DNA of 53,282 nt from Loktanella sp. (GTDB taxonomy: Bacteria; Pseudomonadota; Alphaproteobacteria; Rhodobacterales; Rhodobacteraceae): assembly GCA_024635625.1 (NCBI GenBank), contig JAGXIQ010000069.1, forward strand, positions 1-53,282, in the 5' to 3' direction. Below, piece after piece: positions 7,768-16,006 of this stretch. Under the pieces are notes generated by a model. It was not told the origin of the DNA and did not search any database. It was given only the letters and a program-made list of their open reading frames with translations. A program made the translations under genes and the position numbers. Every line of letters starts with the position of its first letter. Position 1 is the first letter of the stretch.

Positions 7768-8751
7768 ATGGCCGACGGGCAGCACAAACCCATGTTCGTC
7801 AATGATACCGGCCTGTCGACCGTAGAACTGGTCGCGATCATCCTTGGCGTCCTATGGATTGTCTTAGTGGGTATCTTTGCACTGCTGATGCCGGTTGCGC
7901 CTGTTGGGGGCGGGGCCCTGCAGGGTCTTGTCGTGCTGATGACGCTGTTTTTGCCTGTTGCGATGCTTTGGGTCGCCGCCACAGCTGCACGAACGACCCG
8001 CGTGATGCGTGCCGAATCTGAACGCCTGCAGGCCGCCATAGATGCGCTGCGCACGGCCTATGTCACTGACCGCAAAAACAGTCCCGCTGCCCCTACGGTA
8101 GAAGCGAAGCTTAATGAAATTGCCCTGACCGCCCGCAAGACCGAATCTACATTGGCGACCTTCACCACGTCGCGTGAGACGCCGATCAAGCCAAAGTTGA
8201 CGATTACGTCTGTGAAGCATGCGGCACCCGACGATCAGCCGACGTTGGCCTTGGGCACACCGGCCGAAGATATGGCACCGCCGCTAAGCCGTCAGGATTT
8301 CGTTCGGGCATTGAACTTTCCAGAAAATGACTGCGACAGGCCGGGGTTCGACGCCCTGCGCCGGGCGCTGAAGGATCGTACAGCCCGGCAATTGGTGCAA
8401 GCCGCCCAGGATGTGCTGACCTTGCTTTCGCAAGACGGAATTTACATGGACGATCTGACCCCAGACCGCGCACGTCCCGAAGTCTGGCGGCGCTTTGCCG
8501 AAGGCGAACGGGGACGGTCAATGGCTGCATTGGGCGGAATTCGGGACCGCAGCTCCTTGGCGCTGACGGCAGGGCGGATGCGCGAGGACACGATTTTTCG
8601 CGACGCCGCGCACCACTTTCTGCGCTTATTCGATAAGACCCTCGTAACCTTCGAGCCTGATGCAAGCGACGAAGACATCGCTGCCCTGACTGATACCCGC
8701 ACCGCCCGCGCCTTTATGCTGCTGGGGCGCGTCACCGGGACGTTCGACTGA
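7768..8751 (+). CDS. Two-helix membrane protein with coiled coil, function unknown
   Basis: I do not recognise a named family. The 327-aa product has two adjacent transmembrane segments near residues 20-70 (VELVAIILGVLWIVLVGI and the LVVLMTLFLPVAMLWV region), followed by a polar helix likely to form a coiled coil (RVMRAESERLQAAIDALR), a linker and a soluble C-terminal domain of about 170 residues. The ATG at 7768 is chosen because GGTGAG lies 7 bases upstream; a GTG at 7756 is less likely. It follows greA closely. The layout of a membrane anchor plus a cytosolic helical domain suggests an envelope or division-associated role, but that is only a guess. Confidence 0.75.
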   Translation: MADGQHKPMFVNDTGLSTVELVAIILGVLWIVLVGIFALLMPVAPVGGGALQGLVVLMTLFLPVAMLWVAATAARTTRVMRAESERLQAAIDALRTAYVTDRKNSPAAPTVEAKLNEIALTARKTESTLATFTTSRETPIKPKLTITSVKHAAPDDQPTLALGTPAEDMAPPLSRQDFVRALNFPENDCDRPGFDALRRALKDRTARQLVQAAQDVLTLLSQDGIYMDDLTPDRARPEVWRRFAEGERGRSMAALGGIRDRSSLALTAGRMREDTIFRDAAHHFLRLFDKTLVTFEPDASDEDIAALTDTRTARAFMLLGRVTGTFD

Positions 8752-8752
8752 C

Positions 8753-9685
8753 GTGTTGGCAATCTTTCTGCAAACTCTGCCGTTCTTCGCGATTATTGGC
8801 CTTGGTTATGTTGCAGGTCGCACTGGGTTTTTCTCTGAAGACGCGACGGCCTACCTTACGAAATTCGTTTTCTATTTCGCTCTCTCGGCCTTGCTGTTTC
8901 GCTTTTCTGCCAATCTGACCCTGTCAGAGGTGTTCGACTGGTCCTTTGTGTTGGCCTACCTGTGTGGCACAGGCGCGATTTATATCGTCGCCACTGTCGT
9001 TGCTATGATCCGCAAACTTTCCATCGCCGAAGCAGCGGTTGAAGCGCAGGTCGCCACGATCGGTAACGTTGGTTTCCTTGGTATCCCGATGTTGACGCTG
9101 CTGTTGGGGCCAGAGGCTATTGGCCCCAACATGATGGTCCTGTCTGTCGATCTGATTGTCTTCGGCAGTCTGATCGTGATCCTGATCACCGGCAGCCGCG
9201 ACGGGCGGGTCCACATCGGCGTGCTTAAGACCGTGGCGCTGGGCTTGCTGAAGAATCCGATGATCGTGTCTATTGTTCTTGGCCTGACAGTATCTGCGCT
9301 AGCTCTGCCAATCCCAAAGCCGCTGAATGAATTTGTGACCCTGCTGGGTGGGGCCGCGACCCCGGGCGCCCTGTTTGCCATTGGCGCCTCTCTTGCGTCG
9401 AAGTCCGCAGAACGCATGTCCATTGCCGTTTGGCTGTCGACCTGCAAACTGGCGCTTCACCCTGCGTCGGTCGCCTTTTTTGCGCTGATGGTTTTTGATG
9501 TCGATCCCTACGCCGCCGGTGTGATGATCGCCGCAGCTTCCTTGCCGGTGGCTGGCAATGTATACATGCTGGCACAACATTACCGCGTCGCACCGCAACG
9601 GGTATCGGCGGCGATCCTTGTGTCGACAGCTTTCAGCATCCTGACCGTATCCGCCGTCATCGCTATGGTCGCGCACCTATATTAA
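8753..9685 (+). CDS. AEC-family (auxin efflux carrier type) permease
   Basis: The 310-aa product is an integral membrane protein with about ten hydrophobic segments arranged as two five-helix repeats. The N-terminus (FFAIIGLGYVAGRTGFFSEDA) and the central GNVGFLGIPM motif are characteristic of the AEC/PIN-like family, whose bacterial members export or take up small organic acids such as malonate. The substrate cannot be told from sequence. The start is GTG at 8753, one base after the stop of the preceding gene, so coupling with it is likely. Confidence 0.88.
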   Translation: MLAIFLQTLPFFAIIGLGYVAGRTGFFSEDATAYLTKFVFYFALSALLFRFSANLTLSEVFDWSFVLAYLCGTGAIYIVATVVAMIRKLSIAEAAVEAQVATIGNVGFLGIPMLTLLLGPEAIGPNMMVLSVDLIVFGSLIVILITGSRDGRVHIGVLKTVALGLLKNPMIVSIVLGLTVSALALPIPKPLNEFVTLLGGAATPGALFAIGASLASKSAERMSIAVWLSTCKLALHPASVAFFALMVFDVDPYAAGVMIAAASLPVAGNVYMLAQHYRVAPQRVSAAILVSTAFSILTVSAVIAMVAHLY

Positions 9686-9747
9686 GGCGGGGTTCACAGC
9701 CGCCTGTGACTGCGCTAGCCATTCTCGACAAAATGGAGGACCGCACG

Positions 9748-10575
9748 ATGGAAACCAAATCGAAAAACCGCTGCTTTGGTGGCACCCAAGGCGTATACAC
9801 CCATGCCAGCGAATCGACCGGCACAGACATGACATTCGGCCTGTTTCTGCCCGAAGAGGCTGCAACGGGCCCTGTGCCACTGCTTTGGTTTTTGTCTGGT
9901 CTAACTTGCACCCACGAGAACGCCATGACCAAGGCTGGTGCCCAAGGCTGGGCCGCTGCACAGGGTATCGCGCTGGTCTTTCCTGACACATCACCTCGCG
10001 GTGAAGGTGTCGCCAACGATGATGCCTACGATATGGGGCAGGGTGCTGGTTTCTACATCGACGCTACCCAAGATCCTTGGACACCGCATTTCAGGATGGA
10101 ATCCTATATCACCAAGGACCTGACCGACCTGCTTGCTAAAGAATTTCCCCTTGATATGGGCCGTCAAGCGATCTGTGGCCACTCCATGGGCGGCCACGGC
10201 GCTTTGACCCTCGCGATGAAATATCCCGGCCGCTACCGTTCCGTGTCAGCGTTCTCTCCGATCTGCCATCCGTCAGCCTCTGACTGGGGTCGCAAACAGT
10301 TCACCGGATATCTGGGGGCAGACGCTGACTGGACAGGCCACGATGCAACCCTGCTGATGAAAGACAAAGGTTTCGATGGTCCCGTGCTGGTCGATCAAGG
10401 TACGGACGACCAGTTCTATGATTTGTTAAATACCTCTGAATTTTCTGCCGCTTGCGCAACTCGCCGTCAGGATGCGACGGTGCGGTTACAGAAGGGCTAC
10501 GACCACAGCTATTTTTTCATCTCGACCTTCATGGAAGAGCATGTCGATTTTCACGCCCAAGCTCTTTACGCATGA
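9748..10575 (+). CDS. fghA: S-formylglutathione hydrolase
   Basis: This esterase-D-family hydrolase splits S-formylglutathione into formate and glutathione in formaldehyde oxidation. The 275-aa product has the nucleophile elbow GHSMGG (Ser146), an oxyanion region WFLSGLTC near 47-54, and later an aspartate in [11 protein letters not shown] and a histidine in YDHSYFF, completing the triad. ATG 9748 has GGAGGA 7 bases upstream and gives the family's length; an in-frame GTG at 9706 is disfavoured. The usual partner, a glutathione-dependent formaldehyde dehydrogenase, is not in the window. Confidence 0.95.
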   Translation: METKSKNRCFGGTQGVYTHASESTGTDMTFGLFLPEEAATGPVPLLWFLSGLTCTHENAMTKAGAQGWAAAQGIALVFPDTSPRGEGVANDDAYDMGQGAGFYIDATQDPWTPHFRMESYITKDLTDLLAKEFPLDMGRQAICGHSMGGHGALTLAMKYPGRYRSVSAFSPICHPSASDWGRKQFTGYLGADADWTGHDATLLMKDKGFDGPVLVDQGTDDQFYDLLNTSEFSAACATRRQDATVRLQKGYDHSYFFISTFMEEHVDFHAQALYA

Positions 10576-10591
10576 TCCAAAGGACACAACG

Positions 10592-11035
10592 ATGATCTAC
10601 ATCGACGCCGATGCCTGTCCCGTCAAGGCAGAGGTCGAACGCGTCGGTACGCGTCATAAAGTGCAGATGTTCGTCGTGTCGAATGGTGGCATCCGTCCGT
10701 CCCCGAACCCCTTGGTCGAAACGATTGTCGTCCCCGACGGGCCCGATGTTGCCGACATGTGGATCGCCGACCGGGCGGGTAAGGGCGATGTCGTCATTAC
10801 TGGCGACATCCCCTTGGCCGCCCGATGCGTTGAAAACGGTGCGCAGGTCCTCAAGCATAATGGAGAGGCGCTAACACCCGCCAACATTGGCAACATCCTC
10901 GCCACCCGCGATCTGATGACCGACATGCGCGCCGCCGATCCATTCCGACAGGGGGGTGGCCGCCCTTTTTCCAAGGCCGACCGCTCTCGCTTTCTCGATG
11001 CCCTCGAACGCGCGCTGCGCGCAGCTAAAGGATAA
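10592..11035 (+). CDS. YaiI/YqxD-family protein (DUF188)
   Basis: The 147-aa product starts [18 protein letters not shown], the hallmark of DUF188, and keeps the internal [22 protein letters not shown] region. The family has a PIN-like nuclease fold with conserved acidic residues, but no activity is established. The start is ATG 10592 with an AAGGA upstream. It sits 16 bp after fghA and 3 bp before the HAD gene in a tight forward run, so it is probably in the same operon. Confidence 0.92.
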   Translation: MIYIDADACPVKAEVERVGTRHKVQMFVVSNGGIRPSPNPLVETIVVPDGPDVADMWIADRAGKGDVVITGDIPLAARCVENGAQVLKHNGEALTPANIGNILATRDLMTDMRAADPFRQGGGRPFSKADRSRFLDALERALRAAKG

Positions 11036-11038
11036 CCC

Positions 11039-11671
11039 ATGCCCGTCACCGCCACCGTCAAAGCCGTCGTTTTCGATATCGGCAACGTCCTGATCGAATG
11101 GCAGCCAGAGCGGTTCTACGATGCCGAAGTCGGTGAAGCCCGCCGCCGCGCCATGTTTACTGCCCTTGATCTGCACGGCATGAACGATGACGTCGATAGG
11201 GGCGAGAATTTTAGGGACGCCGTTACAGCTTTCGCCACCGCGAACATAGACTACCACGCCGAAATCATGATGTGGCACGACAACTGGGCCGATATGGCCA
11301 GCCCGTCGATACCCCATTCCGTCCGGATGCTTCACGCTTTGCGTGATCAGGGCGTGCCCTGCTTTGCCCTATCAAATTTTGGCGTCCAAACATTCGAGAT
11401 CGCCGAGAATAAGTATCCTTTTCTCAAGGACTTCGATCGTCGCTACATCTCTGGCCATATGGGCGTTATCAAGCCTGATGTCGAAATATATCGCCTGCTA
11501 GAGGACGATTGCGGCGTCGCACCCGGCCACCTTTTCTTCACTGACGACCGCATCGACAATATCCGCGCCGCCGAAAGGCGCGGCTGGCAGACGCATTTGT
11601 TTGATGGGCCTACCGCCTTTGCCGGACGGCTGATCGCCGAAGGTCTGCTGACACCGGAGCAGGCGGCATGA
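11039..11671 (+). CDS. HAD-superfamily (subfamily IA) phosphatase
   Basis: The 210-aa product has HAD motif I as FDIGNVLIEW near residue 13, motif II in FALSNFG, and motifs III/IV around IKPDVEIY and FFTDDRIDN. Motif I has DxG rather than the usual DxD; this also occurs in YihX-type sugar-phosphate phosphatases, so activity is not ruled out. The small cap region lies after motif I. ATG 11039 has AAGGA upstream, and the stop overlaps the next gene by 4 bp (ATGA). The substrate is unknown. Confidence 0.88.
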   Translation: MPVTATVKAVVFDIGNVLIEWQPERFYDAEVGEARRRAMFTALDLHGMNDDVDRGENFRDAVTAFATANIDYHAEIMMWHDNWADMASPSIPHSVRMLHALRDQGVPCFALSNFGVQTFEIAENKYPFLKDFDRRYISGHMGVIKPDVEIYRLLEDDCGVAPGHLFFTDDRIDNIRAAERRGWQTHLFDGPTAFAGRLIAEGLLTPEQAA

Positions 11672-12582
11672 GCATCAGCATCCCCTTCACAGCAGAGCGT
11701 CATCTAGACTGGATCGCCCTGACTGACGCGCTGGCGGCTGGCCACGACATGCCGACCGCAAAGGTCGAGGACGTATTCCTTTACCAAGGCGACAACACGC
11801 TTCTGAATCGCTCCGCCTGGATTGCTGGGCTGGGCATTTTGGTCAAGGCCGCTACTGTGTTTCCCGGAAATCCGGCCAAGGGTAAGCCAATGGTCGGCGG
11901 TGCCGTGAACCTGATGTCCGACGAGGACGGGTCCTTGCGTGCGATCCTCGACTTTGCCTTGGTGACAAAGTGGAAGACAGCGGGCGACAGCTTGTTGGCG
12001 GCCCGCAAACTTGCGCGGCCCGACAGTCGCAACATTCTGATCGTTGGGGCGGGGACCGTGGGTCGCAGCCTGTTAGCGGCCTATGGTGCCGCCTTTCCTG
12101 ACGCGTCTTTTACCGTTTGGAACAGGTCGCCGTCGGGGGCGCAGGCCTTTGCCGCACAGAACCCCGGTGTGGCCGTCGCGTCAGACCTTGAAACGGCCGT
12201 CCGCGCCGCTGACATCGTGACCTCTGCCACCATGTCCACGACACCCATCATCCAAGGTGATTGGCTACAACCCGGCCAGCATATCGACCTGATCGGTGCT
12301 TACCGCCCCGACATGCGAGAGGCCGATGATGCCGCTATCAAGCGCGCCCGCGTTTTTGTCGACAACCGTCACACGACGATGTCCCATATCGGCGAATTGA
12401 AGACCCCGTTGGATAATGGGATCATCACACCTGATCACGTCATTGCCGATTATTACGATATGTCGACATTCCAGCGCCACGACCCTGACGAAATTACCCT
12501 GTTCAAGAATGGAGGCGGCGCTCATCTAGATCTGATGACAGCCGATTACATTCTAAGGGCTGTTGCTGATGCTGCTGACTGA
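11668..12582 (+). CDS. Ornithine cyclodeaminase / mu-crystallin family protein
   Basis: The 304-aa product has the OCD/mu-crystallin layout: an N-terminal substrate domain containing the LGILVKAATVFP lysine segment and a Rossmann domain with ILIVGAGTVGRSL binding NAD(P). A conserved segment, HIDLIGAYRPDMREAD, follows. Family members include ornithine cyclodeaminase, alanine dehydrogenase and ketimine reductase, so the true reaction is an NAD(P)-dependent step on an amino or imino acid. The start overlaps the HAD stop by 4 bp, and the end overlaps the start of the dioxygenase gene by 14 bp, indicating one operon. Confidence 0.88.
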   Translation: MSISIPFTAERHLDWIALTDALAAGHDMPTAKVEDVFLYQGDNTLLNRSAWIAGLGILVKAATVFPGNPAKGKPMVGGAVNLMSDEDGSLRAILDFALVTKWKTAGDSLLAARKLARPDSRNILIVGAGTVGRSLLAAYGAAFPDASFTVWNRSPSGAQAFAAQNPGVAVASDLETAVRAADIVTSATMSTTPIIQGDWLQPGQHIDLIGAYRPDMREADDAAIKRARVFVDNRHTTMSHIGELKTPLDNGIITPDHVIADYYDMSTFQRHDPDEITLFKNGGGAHLDLMTADYILRAVADAAD

Positions 12583-13360
12583 CACGCACATTTCCGATTT
12601 TCAGCGCGACGGGGCCATCGTCCTGCGCGGCTTTTTTGCGGATTGGGTTCAAACCATGGCAGAGGGCATCGCCGACAACATGGCCGACCCCGGCCCCTAT
12701 GCCTCTGAAAACGCGGTATCCGAAGGACGCTTTTTCGACGATTATTGCAACTGGCAGCGTATTCCCGCCTTTACCCGCATGGTGACTGACAGCCCCGCCG
12801 GACAGATTGCCGCCGAGGTGATGCAAAGCCGGACTGCCCAGTTTTTTCATGACCACGTGCTGGTCAAGGAACCGGGCACGCCAAAGCCGACGCCGTGGCA
12901 TCAAGATGCGCCCTACTATCTGGTTGAGGGCCAGCAAACCGTCAGTTTGTGGATGCCGCTGGACCCTGTAAGCGATGCATCCCTGCGCTTTATCGCCGGA
13001 TCGCATCGTTGGGACCGTATGGTGCGGCCCGTCAGTTGGTCGGACGACAGCGACTTCTATGAGGGCGCGCACGATTGGACACCCGTCCCGGACCCAGATA
13101 CCAATCCCGGTGACATGACTGTGCTAGAGTGGCCAATAGAACCTGGCGATGCTGTTTTATTTGATTTCCGCACGGTTCATGGGGCCCGTGGCAACGCTGG
13201 TGGCAACCGCCGCCGTGCCCTGTCGCTGCGCTTTGTCGGTGACGACGCGCGCGTAGTGGATCGACCGGGTCGCACGTCTCCACCATTTCTGGGGCATGGG
13301 ATGACGCATGGCGATCGACTGCGCTCCGACTGGTTTCCTGTCGTGTGGGGTGCGGAATGA
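12569..13360 (+). CDS. Phytanoyl-CoA dioxygenase (PhyH)-family 2-oxoglutarate oxygenase
   Basis: This Fe(II)/2-oxoglutarate-dependent oxygenase has 263 aa. The metal triad is visible as H111-x-D113 in WHQDAPYY and H204 in RTVHGARGN, and the 2-oxoglutarate-binding arginine lies in the RRALSLRF segment after it. PhyH family members hydroxylate fatty acyl-CoAs, ectoine, small phosphonates and natural products, so the substrate is open. ATG 12569 is chosen over a TTG at 12563 because AAGGG precedes it. It overlaps both neighbours, the OCD-like gene and the alpha/beta hydrolase, which suggests one pathway. Confidence 0.9.
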   Translation: MLLTDTHISDFQRDGAIVLRGFFADWVQTMAEGIADNMADPGPYASENAVSEGRFFDDYCNWQRIPAFTRMVTDSPAGQIAAEVMQSRTAQFFHDHVLVKEPGTPKPTPWHQDAPYYLVEGQQTVSLWMPLDPVSDASLRFIAGSHRWDRMVRPVSWSDDSDFYEGAHDWTPVPDPDTNPGDMTVLEWPIEPGDAVLFDFRTVHGARGNAGGNRRRALSLRFVGDDARVVDRPGRTSPPFLGHGMTHGDRLRSDWFPVVWGAE

Positions 13361-14253
13361 TCTGGCTTTTGGTGCTGGTGGCCATTGCCGCCGTTGCAAT
13401 CCTTCCCATCTATCAAGAAGCGAGGCGGTCGCCCGTCACCGAATCCGAGCGTGCGACGGCACCGGGCGAATGTGTGACCCTGACGCAGGGACAGACCTAT
13501 ATCCGCTGGCACGGACCGGTGCGCGGCCCTGTCATCGTCGCGATACACGGATTGACGACGCCGTCCGCCGTCTTTGACGATCTCGCAGGATTCTTGGGTA
13601 AACTCGGCTACCGTGTCCTGACATATGATCTTTACGGACGCGGATTGTCTGATCGGGTGCCCGGCCCGCAGAATGCCGCCTTCTTTTTGCGCCAGCTCGA
13701 CGACCTACTGGCCGATCAGGGGTTGCGCGAAGATGTGATCTTGATGGGCTATTCGATGGGGGGCGCCATTGCCACCGCCTTTGCCGCTGCTCAGCCGCAT
13801 CGAGTCGAACGTGTCATTTTGCTTGCCCCTGCAGGTCTGGCCCTAAATGAAACGCAATTCTGGCAATTTGCGCGGCGTACACCTGTGCTGGGTGACTGGC
13901 TTGCACACAGCTTTGGCGCATCTCATTTGGCGGCCGAGGTCGCCATCGGCCAGCCGATGGAAAAGGTTCAGCGGCAAGAGTTGACTCGTCGCGGCTACCT
14001 CTCTGCGGTGTTGTCCAGCCGCCGTCATTTTCTGTCTGCTAGCCAAGAACCTGCACATCGTTTTTTAGGTAAAGAGAACGTTCCGGTTGCCGCGATTTGG
14101 GGGGGGCAGGACAGTGTCATCCCGCTACGTGCGCTTGGCGATCTTGCACAGTGGAACCGCAATGCGGTGCACGAGGTTGTCGCGGACGCTGATCACAGCC
14201 TGCCATGGCGCAACGCCGCGGCTGTCACGGAATTCCTGCGCTCGCGTCCCTGA
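13357..14253 (+). CDS. Membrane-anchored alpha/beta hydrolase
   Basis: The 298-aa product begins with a hydrophobic helix (MIWLLVLVAIAAVAILPI) that is probably an uncleaved membrane anchor, followed by an alpha/beta hydrolase domain. The oxyanion HG is at 64-65, the nucleophile elbow GYSMGG has Ser133, an acidic residue lies in GGQDSVIP, and the catalytic histidine in DADHSLPW. ATG 13357 overlaps the TGA of the dioxygenase gene (ATGA). It is the last gene of the run that begins at fghA; no gene follows for about 450 bp. Confidence 0.88.
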   Translation: MIWLLVLVAIAAVAILPIYQEARRSPVTESERATAPGECVTLTQGQTYIRWHGPVRGPVIVAIHGLTTPSAVFDDLAGFLGKLGYRVLTYDLYGRGLSDRVPGPQNAAFFLRQLDDLLADQGLREDVILMGYSMGGAIATAFAAAQPHRVERVILLAPAGLALNETQFWQFARRTPVLGDWLAHSFGASHLAAEVAIGQPMEKVQRQELTRRGYLSAVLSSRRHFLSASQEPAHRFLGKENVPVAAIWGGQDSVIPLRALGDLAQWNRNAVHEVVADADHSLPWRNAAAVTEFLRSRP

Positions 14254-14701
14254 CGTGTGGGGCCGACGCGTAGTTTTCTGACCGGTCTCAAAGTAAATGC
14301 AAGTTAGGCCGTAGCCACGGTCCGACGCTGATAGTTCCATTCGATCTGTCGATGCCAACCATCATAACGATTAGGCCCCGCCTTCGCGGTACGGGGCAAT
14401 GCCCGCGCTGCAAAGGTGATGGTACCCCTAGTCCAGCAATTGGGTTAAGTGGTTCGTGCGTGCTGCCCTCCGAACGGCAGCCAAAAGATGATGCCGACAC
14501 TAGGGTGGCACGCTCAAAACAGTCCACCGGCCACGAGAGAGGCAGGGCTGCTCCGCCGCAGCATCGCGGCAATACCGAATAATGACCCCATGAGGAGCGA
14601 CATGAGGCGTTATGTTCCCACAAGCCACTGCTGAGCGATCTGACGAATGACGAGGCTGACGTCCCCGGTGTCTGGCTGGGACATTTTACAGATAATCTGC
14701 C
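14254..14701. other. Gene-free stretch of about 450 bp
   Basis: It lies between the convergent ends of the alpha/beta hydrolase and MFS genes. Several short open frames occur on both strands, but none has a ribosome site, a recognisable domain or Rhodobacteraceae-like codon use. A short GC hairpin (GCCCCG...CGGGGC) is present near 14375-14397. One plus-strand frame contains a CPRC, but this is too little to name a remnant. It may be decayed sequence or hold a small RNA; I see no direct support for either. Confidence 0.4.
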
Positions 14702-15943
14702 CTAGGCTGCGGCGGGCAAGCTAAGCCTTGCCTCTTTGATCGGTAGGTGGACGATGGCGCTAAATGCCCCAACGCCAACCCCGATCCACCAAACGGCGGT
14801 GTAATTGCCGAATGCATCATAAAGCCTGCCACCTAGCCAAACTCCCATGAAGCTACCAAGCTGATGAGAGAAGAAGACGATGCCATACAGCGTGCCCATA
14901 TAGCGCAGCCCATAAAGATGCGCGACGAGGCCAGAGGTCAGCGGCACAGTCGCAAGCCATAGGCTGCCCATCGCAAGGCTGAACAGGATCACTGATGCTG
15001 GCGTGATGGGCATCAGGATGAAGACAGCCGCGACAATAGTCCGAGCGGTATATATTCCTGCCAGCAAGTACTTGCGTGGGAACCGCTTGCCAGCCCATCC
15101 CGCCAATAAGGTCCCGCAGATATTTGCCAGACCGATCAAGGAAATTGCCACTGCACCTAAAGCGCTGGTCGTTGTGATTCCCAGTCCCGCCAAAACGCCA
15201 CCCGCCATGATCGGCCCGCACAACTCTGTCACGAAAGCGGGGAAGTGGGCGGTAATGAAACCAAGTTGATAGCCGCAGGAAAAGAACCCTATGAAGATTA
15301 AGGTGAACGAGGGGTCGCGCAGCGCCCGGTTCAGGATGGTGCCCATGCTTTCTTCTAACACAGCGCGAGAGGCGGGGGCGGGACTGCGCATCAGGGGCAG
15401 CACGGCCAGTGACGCAAGGATAAGCGCCGCAAAGACCAAAAACACGCTTTGCCAGGTCATCATAGACAAAAGCCATTCTGCCAACGGCGCGCCAAAGACC
15501 TGTCCGGCGGAACCGGCGGCCGTCGCTACAGCCAGCGCCATTGACCGGTTGTCGTCGCTGGATGCGCGGCCCACCACGGCTAGAATTACGCCGAACCCAG
15601 TGCCTGCAATACCGAAACCCACCAGAATTTCCGTCATCTGCGCGGCGAGCGGCGTTGTGGCCCCGGCCGACAGCACTAGCCCGATCGCATAGCAAACAGC
15701 CCCCAGTATGATCGCTTTACGATCCCCCATTTTTTCGGCAATTGCGCCAAAGAACGGTTGCCCGAACCCCCAAGCGAGGTTCTGGATCGCTATGGCAAGG
15801 CTGAACTCTGCCCGGGGCCAGTTAAACTCTTGTGCGATAGGGATTTGGAAAACGCCAAAAGATGCGCGGATCGCGAAGCCTGTCATGATGATAACGCAGC
15901 CGGCGATCAGCACGGGATTCAAAAGTGGGGTACGGTGTATCAT
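14702..15943 (-). CDS. Major facilitator superfamily transporter (OFA/MCT-like)
   Basis: The 413-aa product has about twelve transmembrane helices in the six-plus-six MFS pattern. The first helix region (VIIMTGFAIRASFGVFQIPI) and the loop GAIAEKMGDRKAI between helices 2 and 3 fit the oxalate/formate-monocarboxylate branch, so an organic-acid substrate is a reasonable inference. The frame is open upstream to 16288, but this would run through divergent zapE; ATG 15943 gives the normal N-terminus MIHRTPLLNP. The ribosome site is weak. Only 63 bp separate it from zapE. Confidence 0.88.
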   Translation of the reverse strand: MIHRTPLLNPVLIAGCVIIMTGFAIRASFGVFQIPIAQEFNWPRAEFSLAIAIQNLAWGFGQPFFGAIAEKMGDRKAIILGAVCYAIGLVLSAGATTPLAAQMTEILVGFGIAGTGFGVILAVVGRASSDDNRSMALAVATAAGSAGQVFGAPLAEWLLSMMTWQSVFLVFAALILASLAVLPLMRSPAPASRAVLEESMGTILNRALRDPSFTLIFIGFFSCGYQLGFITAHFPAFVTELCGPIMAGGVLAGLGITTTSALGAVAISLIGLANICGTLLAGWAGKRFPRKYLLAGIYTARTIVAAVFILMPITPASVILFSLAMGSLWLATVPLTSGLVAHLYGLRYMGTLYGIVFFSHQLGSFMGVWLGGRLYDAFGNYTAVWWIGVGVGAFSAIVHLPIKEARLSLPAAA

Positions 15944-16006
15944 CGCGCAGATTGATGACGTGCCGCGCGAATTGTCAATTTCGTTTGGCCCGCGTATGCC
16001 AGCGCC

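Noticed and set aside
14288-14634. Several overlapping open frames in the 14.3-14.6 kb gap, one with a CPRC motif hinting at a DUF983 protein
   Set aside because: The CxxC is isolated, the following sequence lacks the family pattern, and no frame has a ribosome site.
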